From contig NZ_JANBVH010000002.1 of assembly GCF_024273235.1 (NCBI RefSeq), positions 124,001-188,000 of the forward strand: a stretch of DNA of 64,000 bases, written 5' to 3'. This stretch comes from Sphingomonas faeni (GTDB taxonomy: Bacteria; Pseudomonadota; Alphaproteobacteria; Sphingomonadales; Sphingomonadaceae). Shown here piece by piece: positions 18,655 through 27,578 of the stretch. Within the stretch, counting starts at the first letter, position 1, and the number at the start of each line of letters is the position of its first letter. A model generated the notes under the pieces. The model worked only from the letters and a program-made list of their open reading frames with translations. It had not been told where the DNA came from and did not search any database. The position numbers and the translations under genes are program-made.

Positions 18655-19778
18655 TGGGTGCGCTCAACGATCTCGAAGGCTTCGGCCAGGCGGTATGGCT
18701 CGATTTCGTCGACCGGAAGTTCCTGGAGGCCGGTGGCCTCCAGAAGCTGGTCGACGAGGATGGGCTGACTGGCGTCACGTCGAACCCGTCGATCTTCGAA
18801 AAGGCGATGGGGCATGGCGACGCGTATGACGCGACGCTGGCGGAGTACGACAAGCAGCATCCCGGCGCGGCGACGATCGACCGCTACGAGCATCTTGCCA
18901 TTCAGGACATCAAGGCGGCGGCGGAGACGCTGAAGCCGGTGTACGACAGGCTCGACGCGAAGGACGGCTATGTCAGCCTGGAGGTGTCGCCGTACATCTC
19001 GGACGATACCGACGCGACGATCGCCGAGGCGAAGAAGCTGTGGGGGATGGTCGACCGGCCGAACCTGATGATCAAGATTCCGGGGACGCTCGCGGGCGGT
19101 CCGGCGATCTCGACTGCGATCTCGGAAGGGATCAACGTCAATGTCACGTTGCTGTTCTCGATCGACGCCTATGTGCGCGTTGCCGAGGCGTATGCGGCGG
19201 GGCTTGAGAAGCGCGTCGCGGACGGCCATCCGATCGACCGGATCGCCAGCGTGGCCAGCTTCTTCGTTAGCCGGATCGACACGTCGATCGACAAGGAGAT
19301 CGATGCGCGCGTCGAGAAGGGCGATGCCGAGGCAGACGCGCTGAAGGCGGTCCGCGGCAAGGTCGCGATCGCCAACGCGAAGATGGCGTATCAATGGTAT
19401 CTCGACTTCCTGAAGTCGGATCGCTGGCAGGCGCTCGCCGCCAAGGGTGCGCAGCCGCAGCGGCTGTTGTGGGCGTCGACCGGCGTGAAGGACCCGAGCT
19501 ATCCGGATACGCTGTATATCGACACGCTGATCGGCAAGGACACGGTCAACACGATGCCGCCGAAGACGATGGATGCGTTCCGCGACCACGGCACCGCGGC
19601 GGAGACGATCACGCAGGACGTCGACGGCGCGAAGCACACGCTCGCCGAAGCCGAGCGGCTGGGTCTCGACCTGAACGGCGTGACCGGCAAGCTGGTCGAA
19701 GAAGGCGTCGCGTCGTTCGTGAAGGCGTTCGACGACCTGCTCGGCTCGATTGCGAAGAAGCAGCCCGCGACGGCGTAG
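18654..19778 (+). CDS. tal: Transaldolase
   Basis: Transfers a dihydroxyacetone unit between sedoheptulose 7-phosphate and glyceraldehyde 3-phosphate. At 374 residues it is of the longer transaldolase subgroup found in actinobacteria and cyanobacteria rather than the 317-residue TalB type. Signatures: [13 protein letters not shown] near the N-terminus and NLMIKIPGT carrying the Schiff-base Lys. Overlaps tkt by one base. A family C repeat lies directly after the stop, between tal and gnd. Confidence 0.94.
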   Translation: MGALNDLEGFGQAVWLDFVDRKFLEAGGLQKLVDEDGLTGVTSNPSIFEKAMGHGDAYDATLAEYDKQHPGAATIDRYEHLAIQDIKAAAETLKPVYDRLDAKDGYVSLEVSPYISDDTDATIAEAKKLWGMVDRPNLMIKIPGTLAGGPAISTAISEGINVNVTLLFSIDAYVRVAEAYAAGLEKRVADGHPIDRIASVASFFVSRIDTSIDKEIDARVEKGDAEADALKAVRGKVAIANAKMAYQWYLDFLKSDRWQALAAKGAQPQRLLWASTGVKDPSYPDTLYIDTLIGKDTVNTMPPKTMDAFRDHGTAAETITQDVDGAKHTLAEAERLGLDLNGVTGKLVEEGVASFVKAFDDLLGSIAKKQPATA

Positions 19779-19787
19779 TCCTTCTGC

Positions 19788-19889
19788 ACCCTCTCCCCTG
19801 CGGGGAGAGGGCCGGGGTGAGGGGCGCCGCGAGCGCTGTCCTCGCCAACTACCCCTCACCCCAACCCTCTCCCCGGAGGGGAGAGGGGT
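19788..19889. repeat. Repeat family C, copy 1
   Basis: 102 bp between tal and gnd. Arms ccctctcccctgcggggaga and cctctccccggaggggagag, with gaggggc and ccctcacccc as inner inverted parts. Being inside a co-oriented gene run, it may set differential mRNA levels or block 3' decay. Its reverse complement aligns well with copy 2. Confidence 0.9.
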
Positions 19890-19905
19890 AAGTAAGGAAT
19901 TATCT

Positions 19906-20889
19906 ATGAAGATCGGACTGATCGGCCTCGGCCGGATGGGCGGCAATATCGCGCGCCGGTTGATGAAGGACGGCCATGAGGTCGTCGCCTATGACCGCGA
20001 TGCCGAAGCCGTGAAGAAGCTCGCCGCCGATGGCGCAATCGGCGCGGAGTCGCTCGATGACATGCGCGGCAAGCTCGACACCCCGGCGATCTGGTGGGTC
20101 ATGGTGCCCGCGGGCGAGCCGACCGAGCAGACCGTCCAGACGATCGCGGCCAAGGCCGCCGAGGGCGAGATCATCATCGACGGCGGCAACAGCTTCTACA
20201 AGGACGACGTCCGCCGCGCGAAGGAACTGGCCGAGAAGGGCATCCGCTATGTCGACGTCGGCACGTCGGGCGGCGTGTGGGGCCTCGAACGCGGCTATTG
20301 CATGATGATCGGCGGCGACAAGGACACGGTCGATTACCTCGATCCGATCTTCGAGACGCTCGCACCGGGCATGGGCGACATCGTCCGCACGCCAGGCCGT
20401 ATCGAAGGCCAGGCCGATCCGCGCGCCGAGAAGGGTTATATCCACGCAGGCCCGTCGGGCGCCGGGCACTTCGTCAAGATGGTGCATAACGGCATCGAAT
20501 ACGGCCTGATGCAGGCCTATGCCGAGGGGTTCGACATCCTCAAGGGGAAGTCCGGCGAGCATGTCGCGGAGGACCAGCGCTTCGACATCAACCTGACCGA
20601 TGTCGCCGAAGTCTGGCGTCGTGGCAGCGTGATCTCGTCGTGGCTGCTCGATCTGTCGGCGATCGCGCTGGCGAAGGACGGCAAGCTCGACGCATTCAGC
20701 GGCAGCGTCGCGGATTCGGGCGAGGGCCAGTGGACGATCGACGCGGCGATGGAGGAGAAGGTGCCGGCCAACGTGCTGACCGCCGCGCTCTACGCACGCT
20801 ATCGCAGCCGGGTCGACCATACGTTCGGTGACAAGCTGTTGTCGGCGATGCGCTATGGCTTTGGCGGTCATGTCGAGATGCCGCAGTGA
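19906..20889 (+). CDS. gnd: 6-phosphogluconate dehydrogenase, decarboxylating (short type)
   Basis: Oxidises 6-phosphogluconate to ribulose 5-phosphate. At 327 residues it is the short single-domain-tail form, not the about 470-residue form. Rossmann motif [13 protein letters not shown] at 7-19, 6PGDH signature [12 protein letters not shown], and catalytic [17 protein letters not shown] with Lys and Asn. The preceding AAGTAAGGAAT gives a good ribosome site eight bases upstream. The last four bases overlap the next gene (GTGA). The gene links the oxidative branch to rpiA, tkt and tal. No zwf or pgl gene is in the window. Confidence 0.93.
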   Translation: MKIGLIGLGRMGGNIARRLMKDGHEVVAYDRDAEAVKKLAADGAIGAESLDDMRGKLDTPAIWWVMVPAGEPTEQTVQTIAAKAAEGEIIIDGGNSFYKDDVRRAKELAEKGIRYVDVGTSGGVWGLERGYCMMIGGDKDTVDYLDPIFETLAPGMGDIVRTPGRIEGQADPRAEKGYIHAGPSGAGHFVKMVHNGIEYGLMQAYAEGFDILKGKSGEHVAEDQRFDINLTDVAEVWRRGSVISSWLLDLSAIALAKDGKLDAFSGSVADSGEGQWTIDAAMEEKVPANVLTAALYARYRSRVDHTFGDKLLSAMRYGFGGHVEMPQ

Positions 20890-21713
20890 GTGCGCAAGTG
20901 AGTTCCGGTATCAAGCTCCTCGTCTCCGATGTCGACGGGACGCTCGTCGACAAGGAGAAGAAGGTGACGCCGGCGACCGTCGATGCGGTCGAGCGGCTGA
21001 AGGCGGCGGGCCTCGGCTTCACGATCATCAGCGCGCGGCCGCGGTCGGGAATGATGCCGATCGCCGAGCTGCTCGGGATCGACGAGCCGATGGGGGCTTT
21101 CAACGGCGGGATCGTGTTCAAGCGTGATGGCACGGTGATCGAGCACCACATGATCGACGTCGACGTCGTGCGCGGCGCTATGGAGATCGTCGGTGACGCG
21201 CCAGTCGATACGTGGTTCTTTGCCGATGACGTCTGGTATGCGAGCACCGATCAGGGCGGGCATGTCGGCAGCGAGCGGAAGGCTTCCGCGCAGGATCCGG
21301 TTATCGTTTCCGACTTCTCGGACCTTCTTGCCAAGGCCGACAAGGTGACGTTCGTCAGCGATGACGAAGACCTGTTGCGCGACCTGCATGCCAAGGTCGC
21401 GGCGAAGTTCGATACGCAGGCTACGATCGTCCAGTCGCAGACCTATTATCTCGACATCACGCCGGTGGCCGGCAACAAGGGCAGTGGGATCGAGGAACTG
21501 GCGGACGCGTTCGGTATCTCGCTGACCGAAACCGCGGCGATTGGCGATCAGGCCAACGACATCGCGATGCTCAAGCGTGCCAAGCTGGCGATCGCGATGG
21601 GCAACGCACCGCAGGCCGTCCGCGATGTCGCGCACGAGATTACCAGCGCGAACGATGCCGATGGCGTCGCGTACGCGATCGACAATTTTATCCTTACCGG
21701 AGTTTCCGCATGA
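20886..21713 (+). CDS. Cof-type HAD-IIB phosphatase
   Basis: A 275-residue HAD hydrolase of the Cof/YidA class. Nucleophile motif [10 protein letters not shown] at about 13-22, motif II in IISARP, and motif [23 protein letters not shown] near residue 220, separated by a C2B cap. These enzymes dephosphorylate sugar phosphates and similar metabolites; the position overlapping gnd by four bases points to a pentose- or gluconate-phosphate substrate, which is inference. GTG start coupled to the gnd stop, and its own stop overlaps the next ATG by four bases. Confidence 0.85.
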   Translation: MSAQVSSGIKLLVSDVDGTLVDKEKKVTPATVDAVERLKAAGLGFTIISARPRSGMMPIAELLGIDEPMGAFNGGIVFKRDGTVIEHHMIDVDVVRGAMEIVGDAPVDTWFFADDVWYASTDQGGHVGSERKASAQDPVIVSDFSDLLAKADKVTFVSDDEDLLRDLHAKVAAKFDTQATIVQSQTYYLDITPVAGNKGSGIEELADAFGISLTETAAIGDQANDIAMLKRAKLAIAMGNAPQAVRDVAHEITSANDADGVAYAIDNFILTGVSA

Positions 21714-22453
21714 AAGACCTCGTTGCCTTCGACCTCGACGGAACCCTGGCCGAGAGCAAGCAGCCCTTGCAGGAGCCGATGGGCGAAGCGCTGGCGAACC
21801 TGCTCGACGTCGCGCATGTCGCGGTGATCTCGGGCGGCGACTGGCCGCAGTTCGAGAAGCAGGTCGCGTCGCGCCTGCCCGAGCGCGCGGATCGCACCAA
21901 GCTGTGGCTGATGCCGACGACCGGCACCAAGCTGTACCGGTTCGATGGCGAATGGCGCGCGGTGTATGCCGAGCTGTTCGAGGAGGACGAGAAGCAGAAG
22001 ATCCTGAAGGCGTTCGACGAGTCTCTGGAGGCCACTGGCTTCGTGCCGGAGAAGACCTGGGGCGAGCGGATCGAGGATCGTGGCAGCCAGATCACCTTTT
22101 CGGCCCTCGGCCAGGAAGCGCCGATCGATGCCAAGCACAGCTGGGATCCGGACTTCGCCAAGCGGAAGGTGATCCAGGCCGATCTGCAGAAGCGCCTGCC
22201 GGGGCTGTCGATCAACATGGGCGGCGCGACTTCGATCGACATCACGCGTGAGGGTGTCGACAAGGCGTATGGCCTGAAGAAGCTGAACGAGGCGAGCGGC
22301 ATTGCGCTCGACAAGATGATGTTCATCGGCGACGCGATCTTCCCGGGCGGGAATGATTATCCGGCGGAGCAGCTTGGGCTCGACGTGGTGAAGGTGAAGA
22401 ACGTCGACGGGACGCTGGCGGCGATCGCCGGGATCGTCGCATGCTTGAAGTGA
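21710..22453 (+). CDS. HAD-IIB hydrolase resembling phosphomannomutase/sugar phosphatase
   Basis: A 247-residue protein with DLDGTLAESKQPL (nucleophile and acid/base Asp), SGGDWPQFEKQV (motif II), and the C-terminal FIGDAIFPGGNDYPAEQLG with the PGGNDYP pattern also found in eukaryotic-type phosphomannomutases. It could be a mutase or a phosphatase; the sequence alone does not decide. ATGA overlap with the preceding Cof-type gene makes a coupled HAD pair directly after gnd, suggesting a metabolite-repair or side-product phosphatase role for the pathway. Confidence 0.82.
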   Translation: MKDLVAFDLDGTLAESKQPLQEPMGEALANLLDVAHVAVISGGDWPQFEKQVASRLPERADRTKLWLMPTTGTKLYRFDGEWRAVYAELFEEDEKQKILKAFDESLEATGFVPEKTWGERIEDRGSQITFSALGQEAPIDAKHSWDPDFAKRKVIQADLQKRLPGLSINMGGATSIDITREGVDKAYGLKKLNEASGIALDKMMFIGDAIFPGGNDYPAEQLGLDVVKVKNVDGTLAAIAGIVACLK

Positions 22454-22457
22454 TCTT

Positions 22458-22925
22458 GTGAGCGTCGCCTTCCGTCGCGAGAGTGACGAGGAACATCTCG
22501 AACCCAAGTTCGAACAGCCGATCGCGCCGGGGCCCAATCTGGTCACGGCGCGGGGGTTGCGGCTGATCGGCGAGCGGGTTGTGGAGATCGAGGTGGCGGT
22601 TGCGGCGGAGACGGACGAGGAGGCTCGGAAGCTTCTGCTGCGCGACCTGCGCTATTGGCATACGCGGCAGACGACCGCCGAGATCGCGCCTGAGCCTGAA
22701 GAGGACGAGGTCGGGATCGGCTCGCGGGTTCGCGTTCGGATGAACGGGGCTGAGCGGGTTATCTCTATCGTCGGTGGCGACGAGGCGGAGCCCGGCGAGG
22801 ACCGGCTGGCGTTTTCGGCGCCGTTGGCGCGGGCGCTGATGGGGGCTGCGGTCGGCGAGAAGGTGGCATTTGCCGGCAAGGCGGATGCGATCGAGGTGCT
22901 GGCGATCGATAGGGATGACGGCTGA
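22458..22925 (+). CDS. GreA/GreB-family-like protein
   Basis: A 155-residue protein with an acidic N-terminal half (a segment around residue 40 may form a short helical hairpin) and a C-terminal domain resembling the GreA/B FKBP-like fold: GSRVRVRMNGAERVISIVGG, PLARALMGAAVGEKVAF. Gre factors bind the RNA polymerase secondary channel and stimulate transcript cleavage. Here the coiled-coil arm appears short, so cleavage activity is doubtful; it may act as a Gre-like regulator. GTG start four bases after the upstream stop; its end overlaps the next gene start by one base. Confidence 0.7.
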   Translation: MSVAFRRESDEEHLEPKFEQPIAPGPNLVTARGLRLIGERVVEIEVAVAAETDEEARKLLLRDLRYWHTRQTTAEIAPEPEEDEVGIGSRVRVRMNGAERVISIVGGDEAEPGEDRLAFSAPLARALMGAAVGEKVAFAGKADAIEVLAIDRDDG

Positions 22926-23107
22926 TGGCTGAGGCGAAATTCGAGCGGCATCGTCAGGCCTGGACTCAGGACGAGATCCAGAAGCTGCATACGCTGGCCA
23001 AGAAGGGCATGGCGCTGAAGGCCATCGCCAAGGCGCTGACCCGGAGCGAGGAGTCGGTGAAGGTTCGGGCGAAGGAGGATTCGCTGAATATTGCTAAGTT
23101 GCGGTAG
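22925..23107 (+). CDS. Small SANT/Myb-like helical protein
   Basis: A 60-residue basic protein, RHRQAWTQDEIQKLHTLAKK followed by a second helix and SEESVKVRAKEDSL, resembling a single SANT/Myb-like or sigma-region-4-like helix-turn-helix. It may bind DNA or RNA. The start overlaps the stop of the Gre-like gene (TGATG), so it is the last member of the coupled run that starts with gnd. No partner is evident. Confidence that it is translated is good because of the overlap and codon pattern; its function is not known. Confidence 0.65.
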   Translation: MAEAKFERHRQAWTQDEIQKLHTLAKKGMALKAIAKALTRSEESVKVRAKEDSLNIAKLR

Positions 23108-23121
23108 GTTGGGGTGAGAAG

Positions 23122-23220
23122 CCCTCTCCCCTTCGGGGAGAGGGTTGGGTGAGGGGCTGTTCCGGGCGGTGCGCTGCTTGGCGGCCCCTCACCCCGGCCC
23201 TCTCCCCGGAGGGGAGAGGG
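23122..23220. repeat. Repeat family C, copy 2
   Basis: Arms ccctctccccttcggggaga and cctctccccggaggggagag with inner gaggggc/gcccctcacccc. The unit matches the reverse complement of copy 1 beyond the arms. The 23108-23565 gap contains C2, A4 and D3 and no supportable gene. Confidence 0.9.
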
Positions 23221-23281
23221 AGCAGAAGGGGGGTGGCTCTCTGCTTTCACGATAGTAGCCGGACTGCCGCCCCTCCACATA

Positions 23282-23385
23282 CCACCCCGGCGGAGGCCGG
23301 GGCCCAATTGGAAAGGTTGGAGTAACAGGGCGCGACCTGCGTCATTGCTGTCCCCCAATTGGGCCCCGGCCTTCGCCGGGGTGGT
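23282..23385. repeat. Repeat family A, copy 4
   Basis: 104 bp with arms as in copy 1. The centre, aaaggttggagtaacagggcg, matches the reverse complement of copy 3. Confidence 0.9.
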
Positions 23386-23467
23386 TCCATTCGGGGTTGC
23401 CGGGTTGATAGACCCAGCGTTACGTCACCTATTTGGCCGGTCCCGAACGCGCTACAGTGGGCACCCC

Positions 23468-23522
23468 TTGTTCTCCCGCGAAAGCGGGAGTCCAGTCTGG
23501 GTCCCCGCCTTCGCGGGGAAAC
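23468..23522. repeat. Repeat family D, copy 3 (inverted)
   Basis: ttctcccgcgaaagcgggag and gtccccgccttcgcggggaa around ccagtctgg: the reverse complement arrangement of copies 1 and 2. Ends 43 bp before the next start codon and lies 82 bp after A4. Confidence 0.9.
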
Positions 23523-23565
23523 ATTCTAATTGGCGGCTGCTGACCGAAGCCGTACGGAGCTACAC

Positions 23566-24750
23566 TTGTCCGACTACGACGCGATAATCCTCGGGGCAGG
23601 CGCAGCCGGCCTCATGTGCGCCGCGGTCGCCGGCCAGCGGGGGCGGAAGATCTTGCTCGTCGATCATGCGGAGCAGGCGGGGAAGAAGATCCTGATCTCC
23701 GGCGGCGGGCGGTGCAACTTCACCAATCTGCACACCGCGGCGGATCGCTACATTTCCGCCAACCCGCATTTCGCCAAGTCCGCGCTCGGCCGCTATTCCG
23801 CGCAGGACTTTATCGCTTTGGTCGAATCCTACGGCATCGCGTGGCATGAGAAAACGCTCGGGCAACTCTTCTGCGACGGGTCCGCGAAGCAGATCGTCGA
23901 GATGCTGCTCGACGAATGCGACAAGGGGCGGGTCGAGCTGTCGCTCGGCCGCGCGGTCACGGGAGTGGACCATGCCGACGGGCGCTACCGCGTGTCGCTC
24001 GATGGCCGCACCGTTACTGCCCCCGCGCTGGTGATCGCGACCGGCGGGCCGTCGATCCCGAAGATGGGCGCGACGGGCTTCGCCTATGATCTCGCGAGGC
24101 AGTTCGGGTTGAAAGTCGTGGAGCCACGCCCCGCGCTCGTCCCGCTGACGCTGGGCGGCGACGAAATCCTGTTTCGCGAATTGTCGGGCGTTGCCGCCGA
24201 CGTGGTCGCAAGCGTTGGCAGCAAGGGGGGCAAGACCGCGTTTCGCGAGGCGGCGCTGTTCACGCACCGCGGGCTGTCCGGCCCGGCGATCCTGCAAGTG
24301 TCGTCCCATTGGCGGAACGGCCAGCCCGTCGGGATCGATTTCCTCCCTGATCGCGAGTCCGGCTGGCTGCCCGCCGCCAAGCGTACCACGCCGCGCGCGA
24401 CTCTCCGGAAACTGCTCGGCAGCACGCTCCCGGACCGACTCGCGGAGACTTTGAGCGAGCGATTGGACATGACGAGCGAGATTTCTGCGCTCACCGACCG
24501 GAAACTCCAGGACGCCGAGCGTGCGCTAAGTCACTGGCAATTCACGCCAAATGGCTCGGAGGGCTATGCCAAGGCCGAGGTCACCGCAGGCGGAATCAGC
24601 ACCGCGGAACTATCTTCGCAAACAATGCAAGCCAAACGCGTACCAATGTTGTATGCGGTCGGCGAAGCGGTCGATGTCACAGGGTGGCTCGGCGGTTACA
24701 ACTTCCAATGGGCATGGGCGAGCGGGTGGGCCGCGGGCCAAGTCCTGTAG
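23566..24750 (+). CDS. HI0933-family NAD(P)/FAD-dependent oxidoreductase
   Basis: A 394-residue flavoprotein with an N-terminal FAD-binding motif GAGAAGLMCAAVAGQRG (about 9-25) and the family signature SGGGRCNFTN, a middle domain and the C-terminal ITAGG-type region (EVTAGGISTAELSSQTM). The reaction is unknown for most members of this family. A TTG start at 23566 is preferred because GGAG lies six bases upstream; another TTG 36 bases earlier abuts repeat D3. Single gene, apparently with its own promoter within the repeat-filled gap. Confidence 0.85.
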   Translation: MSDYDAIILGAGAAGLMCAAVAGQRGRKILLVDHAEQAGKKILISGGGRCNFTNLHTAADRYISANPHFAKSALGRYSAQDFIALVESYGIAWHEKTLGQLFCDGSAKQIVEMLLDECDKGRVELSLGRAVTGVDHADGRYRVSLDGRTVTAPALVIATGGPSIPKMGATGFAYDLARQFGLKVVEPRPALVPLTLGGDEILFRELSGVAADVVASVGSKGGKTAFREAALFTHRGLSGPAILQVSSHWRNGQPVGIDFLPDRESGWLPAAKRTTPRATLRKLLGSTLPDRLAETLSERLDMTSEISALTDRKLQDAERALSHWQFTPNGSEGYAKAEVTAGGISTAELSSQTMQAKRVPMLYAVGEAVDVTGWLGGYNFQWAWASGWAAGQVL

Positions 24751-24807
24751 GGACCACCACGCCAGTGCTTTGCCGTAGCGTCAAGCCGGCCACCAATTAG
24801 GACGTAC

Positions 24808-26577
24808 ATGCCTTTTACAAATATTCCGTCGCTTCTCTCCGAGGCGCTCGAAGCGCGCGGCTATACCGCGCTCACCCCCGTCCAGGCTCATGTGATCGAG
24901 GACAATGCGATCGGTCGCGATCTCGTCGTGTCGGCGCAGACCGGCTCGGGCAAGACCGTCGCGTTCGGCCTGGCGATGGCCGGCGAACTGCTCGGTGACG
25001 CGGGTGAGGACGGCGTTCAGCGCCTGCCGGCGCCGCACAAGCCGCTGGTGCTTTGCATCGCACCGACTCGCGAGCTCGCGCTCCAGGTGAGCCGCGAGCT
25101 GATGTGGCTCTATGCCAAGGCGGGGGCGCGGATCTCGACCTGCGTCGGCGGGATGGACGCCTCGAAGGAGCGTCGTTCGCTTGCGCATGGCGCGCATATC
25201 GTCGTCGGCACGCCGGGGCGTCTGCGCGATCACCTCGAGCGTGGCGCGCTCGACCTGTCGGCCTTGAAGGTCGCCGTTCTCGATGAAGCCGACGAGATGC
25301 TCGACATGGGCTTCCGCGAAGATCTCGAGCAGATCCTCGACGCGTCGCCCGAGCAGCGCCGTACGCTGCTGTTCTCGGCGACGATGCCGCGGCCGATCGT
25401 CGCGCTCGCCAAGCGTTACCAAAAGGACGCGCTCCGGATTTCGACCGTCGGCGAGGACCGCGGTCATGGTGATATCTCGTACCAGGCCGTCACGGTCTCG
25501 CCGTCCGAGATCGAGCATGCGGTGATCAACCTGCTGCGCTTCCACGAGGCGGAGACGGCGATGCTGTTCTGCGCGACTCGCGATAACGTGCGCCATCTGC
25601 ACGCCAGCCTGGTCGAGCGTGGCTTTGCTGCCGTCGCCTTGTCCGGCGAGCATTCGCAGAACGAGCGTAACGCGGCGTTGCAGGCGTTGCGCGATCGTCG
25701 TGCGCGCGTTTGCGTTGCGACCGACGTTGCAGCTCGCGGTATCGATCTGCCGACGTTGTCGCTGGTCGTGCACGTCGAGCTGCCGCGCGATGCCGAGACG
25801 CTCCAGCATCGCTCGGGTCGTACCGGTCGTGCGGGCAAGAAGGGCACCGCCGTCCTGATCGTACCGTTCCCGCGTCGCCGTCGCGTCGAGATGATGCTCC
25901 GTGGTGCGAAGATCAACGCGGAGTGGGTCAACGCCCCGACCGCCGAGGACATCCGCAAGAACGACCACGAGCGGCTGATCGGCATGCTGTTGCAGCCGGT
26001 CGAGGTCGAGGAGGAGGATCGCGCACTCGCCGTCCGCCTGATGGCCGAGAAGACCCCGGAGGATATCGCCGCCGCGCTGGTGCACATGCACCGTTCGACG
26101 ATGCCGCAGGCCGAGGATCTGATCGACCAGAGCAAGCAGCCGACTCAGGACGAGCGTTCGCAGGGGCCGCGCGCGGGGTTCGAGGACACGGTGTGGTTCC
26201 GCATGGATATCGGTCGTCGCCAGAACGCCGATCCGCGCTGGATCCTGCCGCTGATCTGCCGTCGCGGGCATATCACCAAGTCGGAAATCGGAGCGATCCG
26301 CATCGGGCCGAACGAGACGGCTTTCGAGATTCCTCGCGCGGTGGCGTCGCGGTTCTCGGCAGCGATCCAGCGTACGGCGCAGGCTGGCGAGGAAGAGAGC
26401 GGCGTGGCGATCGAGGCGATGCAGGGCGCGCCGGAGAGCGGTGCGCGGCATGATGGCGGTGGTGGCGGTCGCAGCAATGCGAGCGGCCCGCGCTCGACGC
26501 TGCACCGCGCGGCCCCGCGTGGCGGGCCGGCGCCTGCGCGCAAGCCGCCGTATCGCGGCAACCGCGAGCGGAGCTGA
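24808..26577 (+). CDS. DEAD-box RNA helicase with DbpA-like RNA-binding domain
   Basis: ATP-dependent RNA helicase of 589 residues. Motif I AQTGSGKT at about 49, Ia PTRELALQ, II DEAD, III SAT, and VI HRSGRTGRAG are all present. After the helicase core, residues about 450-525 contain a DbpA-type RNA-binding fold (WFRMDIGRRQNADPRWILPL, GAIRIG), and the tail is Arg/Gly-rich. Such helicases act in ribosome assembly or cold adaptation; no specific target can be named. Single gene with 57 bases to the preceding stop, and a family B repeat after its own stop. Confidence 0.92.
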   Translation: MPFTNIPSLLSEALEARGYTALTPVQAHVIEDNAIGRDLVVSAQTGSGKTVAFGLAMAGELLGDAGEDGVQRLPAPHKPLVLCIAPTRELALQVSRELMWLYAKAGARISTCVGGMDASKERRSLAHGAHIVVGTPGRLRDHLERGALDLSALKVAVLDEADEMLDMGFREDLEQILDASPEQRRTLLFSATMPRPIVALAKRYQKDALRISTVGEDRGHGDISYQAVTVSPSEIEHAVINLLRFHEAETAMLFCATRDNVRHLHASLVERGFAAVALSGEHSQNERNAALQALRDRRARVCVATDVAARGIDLPTLSLVVHVELPRDAETLQHRSGRTGRAGKKGTAVLIVPFPRRRRVEMMLRGAKINAEWVNAPTAEDIRKNDHERLIGMLLQPVEVEEEDRALAVRLMAEKTPEDIAAALVHMHRSTMPQAEDLIDQSKQPTQDERSQGPRAGFEDTVWFRMDIGRRQNADPRWILPLICRRGHITKSEIGAIRIGPNETAFEIPRAVASRFSAAIQRTAQAGEEESGVAIEAMQGAPESGARHDGGGGGRSNASGPRSTLHRAAPRGGPAPARKPPYRGNRERS

Positions 26578-26667
26578 GGGATCGGGTCCGCCAACTGAGA
26601 TAGTGATCGGACCCGTTAGCCGGGCTTAGCAAGCCTCGTCCCCCCTTTTGCCGTCCAACCCCAAACC

Positions 26668-26752
26668 CGTCACCCCAGCGAAAGCTGGGGTATCCCATGT
26701 GGCACGTGACGCGTGCCCAACGGGTAGATCCCAGCTTTCGCTGGGATGACGG
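26668..26752. repeat. Repeat family B, copy 3
   Basis: Arms cgtcaccccagcgaaagctg and cagctttcgctgggatgacg around a variable centre, between the helicase stop and the YaiI-like gene. Confidence 0.9.
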
Positions 26753-26803
26753 AATGGGGGCGGCTGCGTTGGAAACGTTGACATTGCTCGGCATTCGATC
26801 GCG

Positions 26804-27283
26804 ATGGTTCCTATGACTGCCGACATGCCAACCACGATCCGCATTCTCGTCGACGCCGATGCGTGCCCGGTGAAGGACGAGATATACAAGGTCGCGTGGC
26901 GCCACGAAGTCCCCGTGACGATCGTCGCGAACAGCCACTTCCGGATTCCCGTGCATCCGCTGATCTCCCGCGTGGTCGTCAGCGACGGGTTCGATGCGGC
27001 CGATGACTGGATCGCCGAACAGGCCGACGCGAAGTCGGTGGTGATCACCGCCGACATCCTGCTCGCCGACCGGTGCGTGAAGGCGGGTGCGACCGTGCTC
27101 GCCAACACCGGCAAGCCGTTCACCACCAGCTCGATCGGCGGCGCGATCGCGACGCGCGCGATCATGGCCGACCTGCGCGCGGGCGGCGACATCGTCGGCG
27201 GCCCTGCGCCGTTTTCGAAGGCCGACCGGTCGAGCTTCCTGTCGGCGCTCGATGCGGCGTTGGTGCGCTTGAAGCGACTTTAG
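26804..27283 (+). CDS. YaiI/YqxD family protein (UPF0178, DUF188)
   Basis: A 159-residue protein of the DUF188 family, with [36 protein letters not shown] and [14 protein letters not shown] as family landmarks. The fold resembles PIN-type nucleases, and conserved acids in VDADAC and ITADILLAD support a metal site, but no activity is established. Three in-frame ATGs (26804, 26813, 26825) precede the conserved region, and none has a clear ribosome site; the last gives the closest match to the usual length of about 150. Confidence 0.8.
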   Translation: MVPMTADMPTTIRILVDADACPVKDEIYKVAWRHEVPVTIVANSHFRIPVHPLISRVVVSDGFDAADDWIAEQADAKSVVITADILLADRCVKAGATVLANTGKPFTTSSIGGAIATRAIMADLRAGGDIVGGPAPFSKADRSSFLSALDAALVRLKRL

Positions 27284-27295
27284 GGCGGATCGTTT

Positions 27296-27409
27296 CTCTC
27301 CCCTCCCTGGAAGGGAGGGGCTGGGGGTGGGTTGGTCGGCTTGTGATGTTGACGTTCGATGATACGGAACCCGACCCACCCCCGACCCCTCCCTTTCAGG
27401 GAGGGGGGA
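27296..27409. repeat. Repeat family E, copy 1
   Basis: Left arm tcccctccctggaagggagg with ctgggggtgggt, right arm acccacccccgacccctccc with tttcaggga. 114 bp. The remaining gap to 27578 contains no gene I can support. Confidence 0.88.
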
Positions 27410-27578
27410 AGAGTCGCGCGGACGCAGGGGGATTTGAATATCGATCCGGCCTGATCCCTCGGACCAGGACGCTGGGGGGCCGCTGATTATGGTCAGGTCC
27501 GTTGTCACACTTAGCCCGCGCGGGGTTGCCATCACGCACCCCGTATCGCCATAGGCGCGCGTTCACGGAGAACATGCG

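Noticed and set aside
19906-20889. Beta-hydroxyacid dehydrogenase such as mmsB
   Set aside because: Although short, it carries the 6PGDH signature [10 protein letters not shown] and the gnd context, unlike the mmsB at 47566.
27410-27578. Possible small RNA in the gap before the Hsp70-like gene
   Set aside because: Some GC-rich stems exist, but no promoter plus terminator pair could be made out.
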